Shown one piece after another: positions 44,109 through 54,603 of a DNA stretch of 64,000 nucleotides (the stretch's first letter is position 1; the number at the start of each line of letters is the position of its first letter). The stretch is from Streptosporangium roseum DSM 43021. Its GTDB lineage: Bacteria; Actinomycetota; Actinomycetes; Streptosporangiales; Streptosporangiaceae. The stretch lies in NCBI RefSeq assembly GCF_000024865.1, contig NC_013595.1:2604001-2668000 (forward strand), written 5' to 3'. The position numbers and the translations under genes are program-made. Under the pieces are notes generated by a model. It had not been told where the DNA came from. It worked only from the letters and a program-made list of their open reading frames with translations, and did not search any database.

Positions 44109-45947
44109 ATGATCGTCAATAAATCTGTTTCCGCATACGATTTTCAGATTCTTGGACCGCTCCGGGTCTGCCTTGACGGGATCACGGTGACGCTGCCGGC
44201 GCGCCATCCCCGCATGCTCCTGGCCGTGCTGCTGCTGCACAACGGTGAGGTCGTCGCCGAAGGTCGGCTGCTGGAGCAGGTGTGGGGCCACGGCGCCGGC
44301 AGTACGATCGCCCTGCGCACCGCCGCGTCGCGGCTGCGCTCCTGGCTGCGTGACCAGACCGGATCGGCGGCCGCCATCGAGCACGTCGACGGCGGCTACC
44401 GGCTGCGGCTGCCGGACCGGTCCGTCGACGCAGCCCGGTTCCGGGCCGCCCTGGCCGCCGACTCCGACACCACCGGCGTCGACCCCCACCAGCGTCTGAC
44501 CGCCCTGATGAACGCGCTCGAACAGTGGCGCGGCCCCGTGCTGGACGGCGCTCCCGACGGGGTGCGGGAGGACTCCGCGGTGCGGGCCCTCGACGACGAC
44601 CACGCCATGTGCCTGCAGCGGCTGGCCGGGCTCTCCATCTCGGTACAGGCGCCCGAACTGCTGCTGCCGAGGACCCGCGCCCTGGCCCGGGGGCGGCCGT
44701 TCGACGAGCCGCTGCACACGCGCCTGATCGAGCTGTACGCCGCCTGCGGCCGGCCCGCCGAGGCGCTCATGGAGTACGAGCAGCTGAGGTCCCGGCTCGC
44801 CGACGAGCTGGGCGTCGCGCCCAGCGCGGAAGCGCAACGCGCCTACCTCACCGTGCTCGACCAGGACCCCCCGCTGCTCGGCGGGTTCGAGCGGTCCCAC
44901 GGCGCGGGTTGGGGGCGTCCTGTCGTGCCCCACCAGGTTCCCGCCGACATCGCCGACTTCACGGGGCGCGACAAGGAGACCGCCGCGCTCCTGGACCACC
45001 TGAGCGGGCTGCTGAACGATCCGACGCGGCCGGCCGCGATGGTCGCGGGGGTCACCGGCCCCGCCGGAGCCGGCAAGTCCACCCTGGCCGTGCACGTCGC
45101 CCACCGGCTGATGTCGGCCTACACCGACGGCCAGCTCTACGCCGACCTGCGCGGCACCGGAGCCGTCCCCGAATCCCCGGTACGCGTGCTCGGGCGGTTC
45201 CTGCGGGCGCTCGGAGTCGGCAAGGGCGCGGTCCCGGACGACCCGGCCGAGCGCACGGCCCTGTACCGCAGCCTCATGAACGGCCGCCGCATGCTGGTCG
45301 TGCTGGACGACGCCCTGGGGGAGGCGCAGGTGAGGCCGCTGCTCCCCGGCTCGTCGGCGTGCTCGGTCCTCGTCACCAGCCGGTCCCGGCTGGTGGGCGT
45401 CAGCGGCGCGCGGATCGTGGACCTCGACCGGTTCGACGTCGACCACGCCATCCATCTGCTGGCGAGCATCATCGGCCACGAACGGGTGACCGCCGAACCC
45501 GACGCGGCGGCCGAGCTGGTCCGGCTGTGCGGCGGGCTGCCCCTGGCGGTGCGCATCTGCGGTGCCCGGCTCGCCGCCCGGCCGTACTGGCAGCTCGCCG
45601 GCCTGGCCGCCGTGTTACGTGACGAACGCCGCCGCCTGGACGAGCTGAGCGTCGCGGACCTGGCCGTACGGGACGGCCTGCGGCAGAGTCACTCCCGGAT
45701 AGGGGAGGACGCCCGGCAGACGCTGGCCCGGCTGGCCAGGCTGGGACCGGTCGAGTTCGCGATCGGCACCGTCGCGGCCGTCTGCGGCCTGGACCACGCC
45801 GTCGCCGGGGACCATCTGGGCGCCCTGGTCGAGGCCCGGTTCGTCTCGGTGGTCGACACCGGCCAGGCCGGGCGGTTCCACTACCGCCTCGACGACCTGG
45901 CCCGGCTGTTCGTCCTCGACCCGGGCGCGACGGGGCGGCGGAGCTGA
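44109..45947 (+). CDS. SARP-family regulator with NB-ARC domain (AfsR-like)
   Basis: 612 aa. OmpR-type winged-helix DNA-binding domain (about 10-92), bacterial transcriptional activator domain (about 95-245; RALARGRPFDEPLHTRLIEL) and an NB-ARC ATPase (about 268-560) with P-loop GPAGAGKST, kinase-2 MLVVLDDAL and GGLPLAV. It lacks the C-terminal TPR part of full AfsR. It is divergent from the biosynthetic operon and is the likely pathway-specific activator. Leu503 is encoded by TTA (45615-45617), a codon rare in high-GC actinomycetes and often tied to bldA-dependent developmental control. GGGGGA precedes the ATG. Confidence 0.9.
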   Translation: MIVNKSVSAYDFQILGPLRVCLDGITVTLPARHPRMLLAVLLLHNGEVVAEGRLLEQVWGHGAGSTIALRTAASRLRSWLRDQTGSAAAIEHVDGGYRLRLPDRSVDAARFRAALAADSDTTGVDPHQRLTALMNALEQWRGPVLDGAPDGVREDSAVRALDDDHAMCLQRLAGLSISVQAPELLLPRTRALARGRPFDEPLHTRLIELYAACGRPAEALMEYEQLRSRLADELGVAPSAEAQRAYLTVLDQDPPLLGGFERSHGAGWGRPVVPHQVPADIADFTGRDKETAALLDHLSGLLNDPTRPAAMVAGVTGPAGAGKSTLAVHVAHRLMSAYTDGQLYADLRGTGAVPESPVRVLGRFLRALGVGKGAVPDDPAERTALYRSLMNGRRMLVVLDDALGEAQVRPLLPGSSACSVLVTSRSRLVGVSGARIVDLDRFDVDHAIHLLASIIGHERVTAEPDAAAELVRLCGGLPLAVRICGARLAARPYWQLAGLAAVLRDERRRLDELSVADLAVRDGLRQSHSRIGEDARQTLARLARLGPVEFAIGTVAAVCGLDHAVAGDHLGALVEARFVSVVDTGQAGRFHYRLDDLARLFVLDPGATGRRS

Positions 45948-45980
45948 CGGAGCTGACGGAGAGGGCGGCGGAGCTGACGG

Positions 45981-46016
45981 AGGGGGCGGCGGGGCGCCAT
46001 CGCCCCGTCGCCCCCT
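45981..46016. terminator. Bidirectional terminator, 16-bp stem
   Basis: 45981-45996 pairs with 46001-46016 (15 Watson-Crick pairs and one G-T) around a CCAT loop. It lies between the convergent SARP gene and the DadA-like gene. Just upstream are short repeats of GCTGACGGAG. Confidence 0.75.
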
Positions 46017-46036
46017 CAGGCGCCGCTCATCCGGCG

Positions 46037-47287
46037 TCAGCGGGTGGGATCGAAGTCCCGCAGGGCCGCGGGCTGCTTGCCGGTGGTGATCTGCTCGGCG
46101 AGCATGCGCCCGGTGATCGGCCCGTGGGTGAGCCCCCACATGCCGTGCCCGCCGGCGACGAACCTTCCGGGGGCCTTGGTGGCCCCGATGAGAGGCCGGC
46201 CGTCGGGGGTGACGGGGCGCGGGCCGACCCAGGTGTCGGTGCGCTCCTCCCAGGAGACGCCGGTGAGCAGCGGCCGGGCGGACGCGATGATCGCGTCGAC
46301 GCGCCTCTGGTCCAGGGGGGCGTCGGCGTCACGGAACTCCATCGTCCCCGCGACGCGCAGCTTGCCCTGGTACGGCGTGCAGGCCACCCGTACGGCGGGC
46401 AGGTAGATCGGCCCGGGCACGGCCTCCTCGGTCGGCACGGTGAACGAGTAGCCGCGTCCGGCGCGCACCGGCTGGCGGACGCCCCACTCCCGGCCGAGCA
46501 CGTTCAGCCAGGCGCCGGTGGCCAGGACGACGGCGTCGCCGCTGACGGAGTCTCCCGCGCCCGACCGGACGGAGAGCCTGCCGGAGTCGTCGTGCACCCC
46601 GGTCACCCGGAAGCCGGAGCGGATCGTGCCGCCGCGGGCGACGACGGCGCGGGCCAGCGACCGGGTGAACTCCCCGGGGTCGACGTGGCGCTGCCCGTCC
46701 AGCCGGATCCCGGCCCTGGCGCGGGGGGAGAGTTGCGGCGCCTGCTTGCCGAGGTCGTCGCCCTCGAACGCGGTGTAGCGGATCTCCTGCCCGGAGTCGT
46801 TGATCCGCTCCAGCTCGTGCAGGAGTCCCAGGGCCTGCTTCGGGTTCTCGAACGCGGCCATGATCGGGGCCTCGACCGTGGGGGCGTCGACGCCGTTGGC
46901 GGTGAGCACGTCGAACGCTTCCAGGCACTCCTCGTTGAACGGGAGGTTGGCCCGCACGGCCCGGCCCCAGGACTTCCAGTTGCAGTGCACCGCGAAACGG
47001 GTGAGGAAGGACCACAGGCCGATGTCGGGGGTGGCCGGCACGTGCAGCGGGGCACTGCGGTCGAGCATGGAGCGCAGGCCGTAACGGAGGACCCCGGGCT
47101 CGTTCAGCGGGATGGCCAGCCCCGGCGAGAGCCAGCCCGCGTTGCCCCACGACGCGCCCGCGGCCACCCCGTCACGGTCGACCACGGTGACGTCCACACC
47201 GCGTTCCTGCAGGAACCAGGCGGTGGACAGCCCCACCACGCCGGCGCCGATCACCACTGCCGTACGCGGCCCACCATCGATACCCAT
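46037..47287 (-). CDS. dadA: DadA-like D-amino-acid dehydrogenase (FAD oxidoreductase)
   Basis: 416 aa from the ATG at 47287, which has GGAGAAG 8 nt upstream; the GTG at 47293 is too close to that site. The N-terminus has the FAD motif VIGAGVVGLSTAWFLQERGV and the family segment ASWGNAGWLSPGLAIPLNEPG; the C-terminus has RPVTPDGRPLIGATKAPGRF and GHGMWGLTHGP. Members oxidise D-amino acids (D-Ala and others) to 2-oxo acids, feeding electrons to the membrane chain. Other DAO-superfamily substrates, such as glycine or hydroxyproline, are possible. The PucR gene upstream on the same strand and a palindrome between them suggest amino-acid-responsive control. Confidence 0.82.
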   Translation of the reverse strand: MGIDGGPRTAVVIGAGVVGLSTAWFLQERGVDVTVVDRDGVAAGASWGNAGWLSPGLAIPLNEPGVLRYGLRSMLDRSAPLHVPATPDIGLWSFLTRFAVHCNWKSWGRAVRANLPFNEECLEAFDVLTANGVDAPTVEAPIMAAFENPKQALGLLHELERINDSGQEIRYTAFEGDDLGKQAPQLSPRARAGIRLDGQRHVDPGEFTRSLARAVVARGGTIRSGFRVTGVHDDSGRLSVRSGAGDSVSGDAVVLATGAWLNVLGREWGVRQPVRAGRGYSFTVPTEEAVPGPIYLPAVRVACTPYQGKLRVAGTMEFRDADAPLDQRRVDAIIASARPLLTGVSWEERTDTWVGPRPVTPDGRPLIGATKAPGRFVAGGHGMWGLTHGPITGRMLAEQITTGKQPAALRDFDPTR

Positions 47288-47402
47288 GACCACTTCTCCG
47301 CTCTCACATCATCTGCCTGCCGCGGGCATCAGCCACGCGAGACGAGCATCGCCGCCGTGGCGCGGAAACGGTCTGTGCGTGTTGGACAAGCAGGGGAGGT
47401 GG

Positions 47403-47423
47403 CTTTGTCCGGCTCCGACAAAG
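47403..47423. promoter_or_regulatory. CTTTGTC-N7-GACAAAG palindrome upstream of dadA
   Basis: Perfect 7-bp arms, with a further half-site GGACAA at 47384-47389. The sites lie 95-140 nt upstream of the dadA start and just after the PucR stop. Candidate binding sites for the adjacent PucR regulator; inference from position only. Confidence 0.45.
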
Positions 47424-47432
47424 GCGGGAGGA

Positions 47433-48977
47433 TCAGGGCTGTCGCTCCTGGATGACGGCCAGCGCGATGATCATCGCCAGCCGCTTCTCCGGCAGGTCGA
47501 GCCGGAGGTCCGTGATCTCGGCCATCTTCCGGAGCCGGTACCGGACGGTGTTCGGATGGACGCCGAGGCGCCCGGCGGCGACGGCCAGGTCTCCCTGCGA
47601 CTCCAGCCAGGCGCGCAGCGTCGCGATGTGCCGGGTGCCGTGCTCGGCGTCGTGCCGGGTCAGCTCGGCGACCGGCCCCCGGGCGGGCGCGCGCCCCGAC
47701 GAGGCCGCCGCCCGGAGCCGTTGCAGCAGGATCTCGTCCCACGACTCGTCGTAGACGACCGCCGGGGCGCCACCGGGCCGGGCCGCCCGCAGGGCGAGGC
47801 TCTCGTCGGCCTCCTGCCTGCTCGCTGGGAGCTGGGTGGGCCCCGCCGCCCCGCCGACGCCGGCGGACACGGTGACCCGCCGCGGCAGGACGCTCACGAT
47901 CGCGGCGAGCCAGTCGCGGGCGGGGGTGACGTCGTTGTCGCACGGCAGCAGCGTGTACAGGGTGTTGCCGAACAGCGCGCTCCGCCCCGGCCGCGACCAG
48001 CCGAAGCCCGTGGTCGCGCGCTCGAAGGCCATCAGGACCGCGGCGTGCCTCTCCTCGGCGATGTGCGCCTGGAGCGCGATCACCCGGAACCGCCCCCGGG
48101 GCAGGCCGAGCCTGCTGATCACGGCGGGCGCGTCGGCCGTCCCCTCCAGCAGCCGGATGACCAGGTCGGACTCCACCTGCCGCTCCAGGTCCGCGCTGAC
48201 CCGGGAACGGAGCAGGTGCAGCGCGACCGCCCGCGCCCCGTCACCCAGGACGATCCGGCGCTCGTCGGACAGCGGGTGTTCGCACTCGACCCATATCGAT
48301 CCCAGCAGCTCGCGTCCGGCGCGCACGGCGACCACCATGCGGCCTCTGATGCCGTGCGCGGGGAAGGGGCCGACGAACAGCGGCTCGTCAGAGGTCGCCA
48401 GGTGCGCGAAGACGCCCTTCCTCTCGAACAGCCGGCGCATGGCGTCGGGCACCCGCCGGCCCAGGATCGTCTCCAGCCGTGCCGGATCGGCGCTCTGCTG
48501 CAGGCCGGAGTAGGCCAGGACGCGCGACATCTGGTCCTCGATCGTCACCGCGGAGCCGACCTCGGCCGCGAGCATGTCCGCGAAGGCGAACAGGTCGGTC
48601 GGCCCCCGCCCGGCCTCGGTCTCGCGTCCTTCGAGAACCAGGCCGTACACCACGCCGAAGAGCTGGCTCCAGGACACCTCCGGCTCCACGAGCAGCACGG
48701 CGATCCCGCCGTCAAGGGCCTCCGCCATGGCGCGCTCGTCGAGCGGCGGGCTCCCGCGCACCAGCAGCGCGGCGGCACGCGCCGACCGCGCCAGGCGCAC
48801 GGCCTCGGCGGGCGAGTCCACGCCGACCGACAGGAACACGTCACCGGTCGCGGGACGGGGGTCGGTCGGATCGTGCACCACCACGCTGCGCAGCTCCACC
48901 TCCCGCGACGCGGGAGCGCAGCACAGCCGGGCCCCGTAGCCGCCGAGGACGTTCACCAGCCGATCCAGCCTCAGCAT
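47433..48977 (-). CDS. PucR-family transcriptional regulator
   Basis: 514 aa. The N-terminal PucR purine-catabolism-type domain (about 1-125) is followed by a GAF-like/GGDEF-like middle and a C-terminal helix-turn-helix (about 450-505) with SQGDLAVAAGRLGVHPNTVRYRL, a PucR/CdaR hallmark. These proteins activate small-molecule catabolic genes in response to purine derivatives, sugar acids or amino acids. It lies 145 nt upstream of dadA on the same strand, so it probably controls dadA. It is divergent from the methyltransferase gene. Confidence 0.9.
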   Translation of the reverse strand: MLRLDRLVNVLGGYGARLCCAPASREVELRSVVVHDPTDPRPATGDVFLSVGVDSPAEAVRLARSARAAALLVRGSPPLDERAMAEALDGGIAVLLVEPEVSWSQLFGVVYGLVLEGRETEAGRGPTDLFAFADMLAAEVGSAVTIEDQMSRVLAYSGLQQSADPARLETILGRRVPDAMRRLFERKGVFAHLATSDEPLFVGPFPAHGIRGRMVVAVRAGRELLGSIWVECEHPLSDERRIVLGDGARAVALHLLRSRVSADLERQVESDLVIRLLEGTADAPAVISRLGLPRGRFRVIALQAHIAEERHAAVLMAFERATTGFGWSRPGRSALFGNTLYTLLPCDNDVTPARDWLAAIVSVLPRRVTVSAGVGGAAGPTQLPASRQEADESLALRAARPGGAPAVVYDESWDEILLQRLRAAASSGRAPARGPVAELTRHDAEHGTRHIATLRAWLESQGDLAVAAGRLGVHPNTVRYRLRKMAEITDLRLDLPEKRLAMIIALAVIQERQP

Positions 48978-49280
48978 CCGCCACGCCCGTCCGCCGATGC
49001 CGCCGCACCCGCCGCCGGCGCGGTCTCACCCGCGGCCGGCTTCCGTGCGGCTCCGTTCCTCATCCAATGATTCTCCCCCGGCCGGCGGGGGACCGGGCCG
49101 TTGCGCGATGTTGGATGTCCGTTTTAGGAAGATATACAGAGGTCAACGGTACGATCGGGACAGAAAGGCACCGGGAGTGAGCGGGCGCGCGGGGGACGCC
49201 GCGGCCATCCTGCGGCGCCGGCAGCCGGGGAGGTAACGGCTCACGGTTACGGCGCCCGCCAGACCGTCGAGGAGGCTCCG
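48978..49280. other. Divergent intergenic region between pucR and methyltransferase
   Basis: 303 bp without a credible gene. It holds a plus-strand promoter-like pair: TTGGAT (49111-49116), 16 nt, TATACA (49133-49138), in a locally AT-rich patch, and a GGAGG-type site just before the methyltransferase ATG. The part near the PucR start shows no clear motif. Confidence 0.6.
49111..49138 (+). promoter_or_regulatory. Candidate promoter for the methyltransferase gene
   Basis: TTGGAT and TATACA separated by 16 nt, about 140 nt upstream of the ATG. Fair match to a sigma-70 consensus in an otherwise GC-rich region. Confidence 0.5.
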
Positions 49281-50327
49281 ATGGACGAGGCCAGGCTTCA
49301 GGAGCTCGTGGATCGGGTCGTGCTGGACATGGGCGCCGCGTTCGGAGCGGCGACGGTCGTGCTCGGAGACCGGCTGGGCCTGTGGAGGGCGATGGCCGGG
49401 GCGGGACCGCTCAGCCCCGGCGAGCTGGCCCGGCGCACCGGCACCCACGAGCGGCTCGTCGCCGAATGGCTCGCGGCCCAGGCCGCCGCCGGATACGTCT
49501 CCTACGACGACGGCGCCTACACGCTGTCCGAGGAGCAGGCGACGGTGTTCGCCGACGACTCCAGCCCGGTCTTCATGACCGGGCTCGCCGAAGTGATCTC
49601 GTCCGTCCACCGTGACGAGGCCAAGATCGTGGAGGCCTACCGAGGCGACAAGGGCCTGGCCTGGACTGACCACGACCAGGCGCTGTTCAGCGGCACCGAA
49701 CGATTCTTCCGGCCCGGGTACGCCGCCAACCTGCCGACCGCCTGGATCCCCGCGCTCGGCGGCGTCCAGGACAGACTGGCCGAGGGCGCCCGGGTGGCCG
49801 ACGTCGGCTGCGGGCACGGCGCCTCGACCCTGGTGATGGCCCAGGCGTATCCGGCCTCGCGCTTCACCGGTTTCGACTACCACGGGGCCTCGATCGCGCG
49901 GGCCCGCGAGCTGGCCGAGCAGGCCGGAGTGGCGGACCGGGTGAGTTTCGACACGGCCGGCGCCGACGACTACCCCGGGACCGGCTACGACCTGGTGTGC
50001 CTGTTCGACTCCCTGCACGACATGGGGCATCCCGCCGCCGTGCTGCGGCACATCCGCTCCACCCTCGCGCCCGACGGCACCGTGCTGCTGGTCGAGCCGT
50101 TCGCGCACGGGCGGCTGCCGGACGACCTCAACCCGGTGGGCCGGCTCTTCTTCAACGCCTCGGCGACCGTCTGCGTGCCCAACGCGATCTCCCAGGGAGG
50201 CGCCGAGGCGCTGGGCGCCCAGGCCGGCGAGGACCGGCTGTTCGAGGTGGCCGGTCAGGCGGGGTTCACCCGGATGCGCCAGGCGGCCGTCACCCCGTTC
50301 AACCTGGTGCTGGAGCTGAAGCCGTGA
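49281..50327 (+). CDS. SAM-dependent methyltransferase
   Basis: 348 aa. The N-terminal ~95 residues look like a winged-helix dimerisation domain (SPGELARRTGTHERLVAEWL), followed by a Rossmann methyltransferase domain with motif I VADVGCGHGAST, then FTGFDYHGASIARA and FDSLHDMGHP. The layout matches the Rv2258c-type family and plant-type O-methyltransferases. The substrate is unknown; it is separated from the biosynthetic cluster by the SARP, dadA and pucR genes, so a role in that pathway is not indicated. GGAGG ribosome-binding site, ATG start. Confidence 0.88.
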   Translation: MDEARLQELVDRVVLDMGAAFGAATVVLGDRLGLWRAMAGAGPLSPGELARRTGTHERLVAEWLAAQAAAGYVSYDDGAYTLSEEQATVFADDSSPVFMTGLAEVISSVHRDEAKIVEAYRGDKGLAWTDHDQALFSGTERFFRPGYAANLPTAWIPALGGVQDRLAEGARVADVGCGHGASTLVMAQAYPASRFTGFDYHGASIARARELAEQAGVADRVSFDTAGADDYPGTGYDLVCLFDSLHDMGHPAAVLRHIRSTLAPDGTVLLVEPFAHGRLPDDLNPVGRLFFNASATVCVPNAISQGGAEALGAQAGEDRLFEVAGQAGFTRMRQAAVTPFNLVLELKP

Positions 50328-50448
50328 CGCGCGGGCGGGAAGGCCGGCACGCCGTCCGGGGGCGCTCCCGCGGATGAGCGGCCCCGGCCGGGGCGCGTAA
50401 TCGCCGGATCCCCGTGTCAGGAACGTGGCGGGGGGAACGGGATCATGC

Positions 50449-51789
50449 ATGACATCCCCCACTCCCGAGGTCGGACAGGTCCCTCTCAAGCGGGCCATCG
50501 GCCCCAAACTCCTGCTGCTCTTCATCGTCGGTGACATCCTCGGCACCGGCGTCTACGCGCTCACCGGCAAGGTGGCGGGCAAAGTCGGCGGAGCGCTGTG
50601 GATACCGTTCCTGGTCGGGTTCGTCATCGCCGCGCTGACGGCGATGTCCTACGTCGAGCTCGTGACGAAGTATCCGAGAGCGGCCGGCGCGGCCCTCTAC
50701 ACCCAGCGCGCCTTCCGGACGCCGTTCCTGACGTTCATGGTGGCGTTCACGGTCATGTGCTCGGGCCTCACCTCGGCCAGCGCGGCGGCGCGCGCCATCG
50801 GAGGCGACTACCTGAAGACGTTCGTCACGGTGCCCGGCGTCATCGTCGGGATCGTCTTCATCGTGGCGATCGCGCTGCTGAACTATCGCGGCGTCTCGGA
50901 GTCGGTGAAGACCAACATCGTGTTCACGATCATCGAGCTGACCGGGCTCCTGGTGATCATCGTCATCGGCGTGTACGCGGTCGCCACCGGCGCGGGGGAG
51001 CCCGCCCGGCTGACCGAGATCCGCGCCGACCAGGAAGGCGGCCTGTTCCTCGCGCTGCTCGGAAGCACGGCCCTGGCCTTCTTCGCGTTCGTCGGGTTCG
51101 AGGACTCGGTGAACATGGCCGAGGAGACCCGGGATCCCTCGCGCAACTTCCCCCGGGCGATCTTCCTCGGTGTGGCGATCACCAGCATGATCTACATTCT
51201 CGTCGCCGTCACCTCCTCGCTGCTGGTCGACCACCGGGTCCTGGAGAAGTCGTCGGGGCCCCTGCTGGAGGTGGTCAAGGCCGGTGGGATCAGCTTCCCG
51301 CCCCAGCTGTTCGCGGTGATCGCCATGTTCGCCGTGGCGAACTCCGCGCTGATCAACATGATGATGGCCTCCCGGCTGGTGTACGGCCTGGCCAACGAAC
51401 GGGTCGTGCCGCGCGCCCTGGGCCGGGTCGATCCGCGCCGCCGTACACCGGTGGTCGGCATCATCTTCACCACGGCGCTCGCCATCGCCCTGATCTCGAC
51501 GGGAGATATCGCGGGGCTCGGCGACACCACCGCCTTCCTGCTGCTGTGCGTCTTCACCATCGTCAACGTGGCCGTCCTCGTGCTCCGCAAGGACACCGTG
51601 GACCACGCGCACTACCGGGCGCCGACGATCCTGCCCGTGCTCGGCGCCGTCCTGGCCTTCGTCCTGGCGAGTCCCCTGACGGGCCGGCCCGCGGAGGTCT
51701 ACATCCGGGCGGGCGTCCTGCTGGGCATCGGCCTCCTGCTGTGGGTGGTCAACTGGCTGGTGACCCGCCGCCAGGCCCCCGCCGAGTGA
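50449..51789 (+). CDS. APC-family amino acid permease
   Basis: 446 aa with about 12 hydrophobic helices. The first helix LLLFIVGDILGTGVYALTG carries the APC substrate-binding GTGVY-type motif, and FVGFEDSVNMAEETRDPSRN matches the conserved loop of amino acid permeases. It would import or exchange amino acids by proton or substrate gradient. The ATG at 50449 was chosen for family length; a GTG at 50425 with an AGGAA site is a possible alternative. The neighbourhood (dadA, pucR) suggests amino acid use, but the substrate is not evident. Confidence 0.87.
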   Translation: MTSPTPEVGQVPLKRAIGPKLLLLFIVGDILGTGVYALTGKVAGKVGGALWIPFLVGFVIAALTAMSYVELVTKYPRAAGAALYTQRAFRTPFLTFMVAFTVMCSGLTSASAAARAIGGDYLKTFVTVPGVIVGIVFIVAIALLNYRGVSESVKTNIVFTIIELTGLLVIIVIGVYAVATGAGEPARLTEIRADQEGGLFLALLGSTALAFFAFVGFEDSVNMAEETRDPSRNFPRAIFLGVAITSMIYILVAVTSSLLVDHRVLEKSSGPLLEVVKAGGISFPPQLFAVIAMFAVANSALINMMMASRLVYGLANERVVPRALGRVDPRRRTPVVGIIFTTALAIALISTGDIAGLGDTTAFLLLCVFTIVNVAVLVLRKDTVDHAHYRAPTILPVLGAVLAFVLASPLTGRPAEVYIRAGVLLGIGLLLWVVNWLVTRRQAPAE

Positions 51790-51796
51790 CGGTCCG

Positions 51797-51851
51797 CCGC
51801 GGCGTGCCGTACGGGACCGGGGTCGGCGCGATCCGGTACGGCACGCCGCGG
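51797..51851. terminator. Perfect 16-bp inverted repeat after the permease gene
   Basis: CCGCGGCGTGCCGTAC (51797-51812) pairs exactly with 51836-51851; the 23-nt loop is GC-rich. It begins 8 nt after the permease stop. Likely transcription terminator without a T tract. Confidence 0.7.
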
Positions 51852-51917
51852 GTCGGGGCTTTGGGCGCGTCCGCCGGGCCTGCTGAAGGCGTCAGTGTTG
51901 TTCTTTAGGCAGTCCGC

Positions 51918-51933
51918 ACCATCTGTTGATGGT
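51918..51933. promoter_or_regulatory. Palindrome ACCATC-N4-GATGGT upstream of glpF
   Basis: 6-bp arms, about 195 nt before the glpF start. Candidate operator of the glycerol operon; no regulator gene is adjacent, so this is weak. Confidence 0.35.
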
Positions 51934-52128
51934 CGAACGCGTGTCATGGGCGGCATATGCGGAGATCTCAATAACGATCGGAAGTGCTGTCCGGCATTCG
52001 AAGGCTCGGCGGTCGCCGGCCGCGAGGCAGGTCCCACGGTCCGCGGGCCTCGGTGACCTGCGACCCTGTCTCCGCTCCGGGGCGGTCCACGGGAAGGGCG
52101 AGCCGCACAGCTTCGAGAAGGGGCATAC

Positions 52129-52956
52129 ATGGCGAACCCAAGAAAAGCCCCCAAGATCATCAGTGAGCTGGCCGCCGAGTTCGCGGGCACGCTGATCCTG
52201 ATCCTGTTCGGGGTGGGCGTCGTGGCGCAGGTCGTCGCCGGCGGGCTCGGAGATCATGACAGCATCGCGTGGGCGTGGGGACTGGGCGTCACGCTGGGCG
52301 TCTACACCGCGGCCCGGATCAGCGGCGCGCACCTCAACCCGGCCGTCACGGTCGCGCTCGCGGTCTTCAAGGGCTTCTCCTGGCGCAAGGTGCTGCCGTA
52401 CTCGCTCGCGCAGACCGCGGGCGCGTTCGTGGCGGCGCTGCTCGTGCGGTGGAACTACGCCGACGTGCTCGCGGCGTTCGATCCCGGCCACACGTTCAAG
52501 AGCCAGTTCGTCTTCTCGACGATGCCCGGCAACGGAGCGCTGCCCGTCGGCACCTGGGCGGCGTTCGGCGACCAGATAATCGGCACCGCGATCCTGCTGT
52601 TCCTCATCCTCGCCGTCACCGACCTGAACAACACCGCGCCCGCCGCCAACCTCGCTCCGTTCATCATCGGACTGATCGTCGTGGCGATCGGCATGGCCTG
52701 GGGCACCAACGCGGGCTACGCCATCAACCCGGCGCGTGACTTCGGACCCCGGCTCGCCTCGTTCCTCACCGGTTACGGGACGGCCTGGCGAGACCAGTAC
52801 GGCCAGCTCTACTTCTGGGTGCCCATCGTGGCACCGGTGATCGGCGGACTGATCGGCGCGGGCCTCTACCAGGCGCTCGTCGGACGGTACCTGCCGATCA
52901 CGGAGGAACCCGAGCCCGGCCGGGTCCCCACCAAGCCCGAGCCCGGCCCCACCTGA
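52129..52956 (+). CDS. glpF: Glycerol uptake facilitator (MIP family)
   Basis: 275 aa with six membrane helices and the two NPA half-helices of aquaglyceroporins: HLNPAVTV and YAINPARDFGPR. The Asp after the second NPAR marks glycerol facilitators rather than pure water channels. It lets glycerol diffuse across the membrane. The C-terminal tail is Pro- and Glu-rich (EEPEPGRVPTKPEPGPT). It is the first gene of a glpF-glpK-glpD operon, with the next start 37 nt away. Confidence 0.95.
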   Translation: MANPRKAPKIISELAAEFAGTLILILFGVGVVAQVVAGGLGDHDSIAWAWGLGVTLGVYTAARISGAHLNPAVTVALAVFKGFSWRKVLPYSLAQTAGAFVAALLVRWNYADVLAAFDPGHTFKSQFVFSTMPGNGALPVGTWAAFGDQIIGTAILLFLILAVTDLNNTAPAANLAPFIIGLIVVAIGMAWGTNAGYAINPARDFGPRLASFLTGYGTAWRDQYGQLYFWVPIVAPVIGGLIGAGLYQALVGRYLPITEEPEPGRVPTKPEPGPT

Positions 52957-52993
52957 AGCGCTGACCGGCACGCCGCAAAGGAGACGACATCCC

Positions 52994-54511
<1,518 letters not shown>

Positions 54512-54603
54512 CCGGCCATCGGCCCGCGACCCCGTCCGGCACCGCGGCCGGGCCCCGCCTCCTCGGGAGACCACGCTCACCCTGAAGGAGAGGAAGCCCT
54601 ACC

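Larger units (their letters stand above)
51790..52128. other. Intergenic region between permease and glpF
   Basis: 339 bp without a credible gene. It holds a long terminator-like inverted repeat after the permease (51797-51851) and then, further on, a locally AT-rich stretch (about 51900-52000) with a palindrome ACCATC-TGTT-GATGGT, likely the control region of the glycerol operon. Confidence 0.6.

Noticed and set aside
43823..44122. 99-aa plus-strand frame in the promoter gap, considered as a RiPP precursor for the LanB-like enzymes
   Set aside because: It overlaps the start of the A-PCP-KS gene and the SARP start, has no clear ribosome-binding site and no leader/core pattern rich in Ser/Thr/Cys.
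50381..50394. Short GC palindrome after the methyltransferase as a terminator
   Set aside because: Only 5 bp of stem; expected by chance in such GC-rich DNA.
49281..51789. Extending the biosynthetic cluster to include the methyltransferase and permease
   Set aside because: They are separated by the SARP terminator, dadA and pucR, have their own promoter-like elements, and show no overlap or shared motif with the operon.
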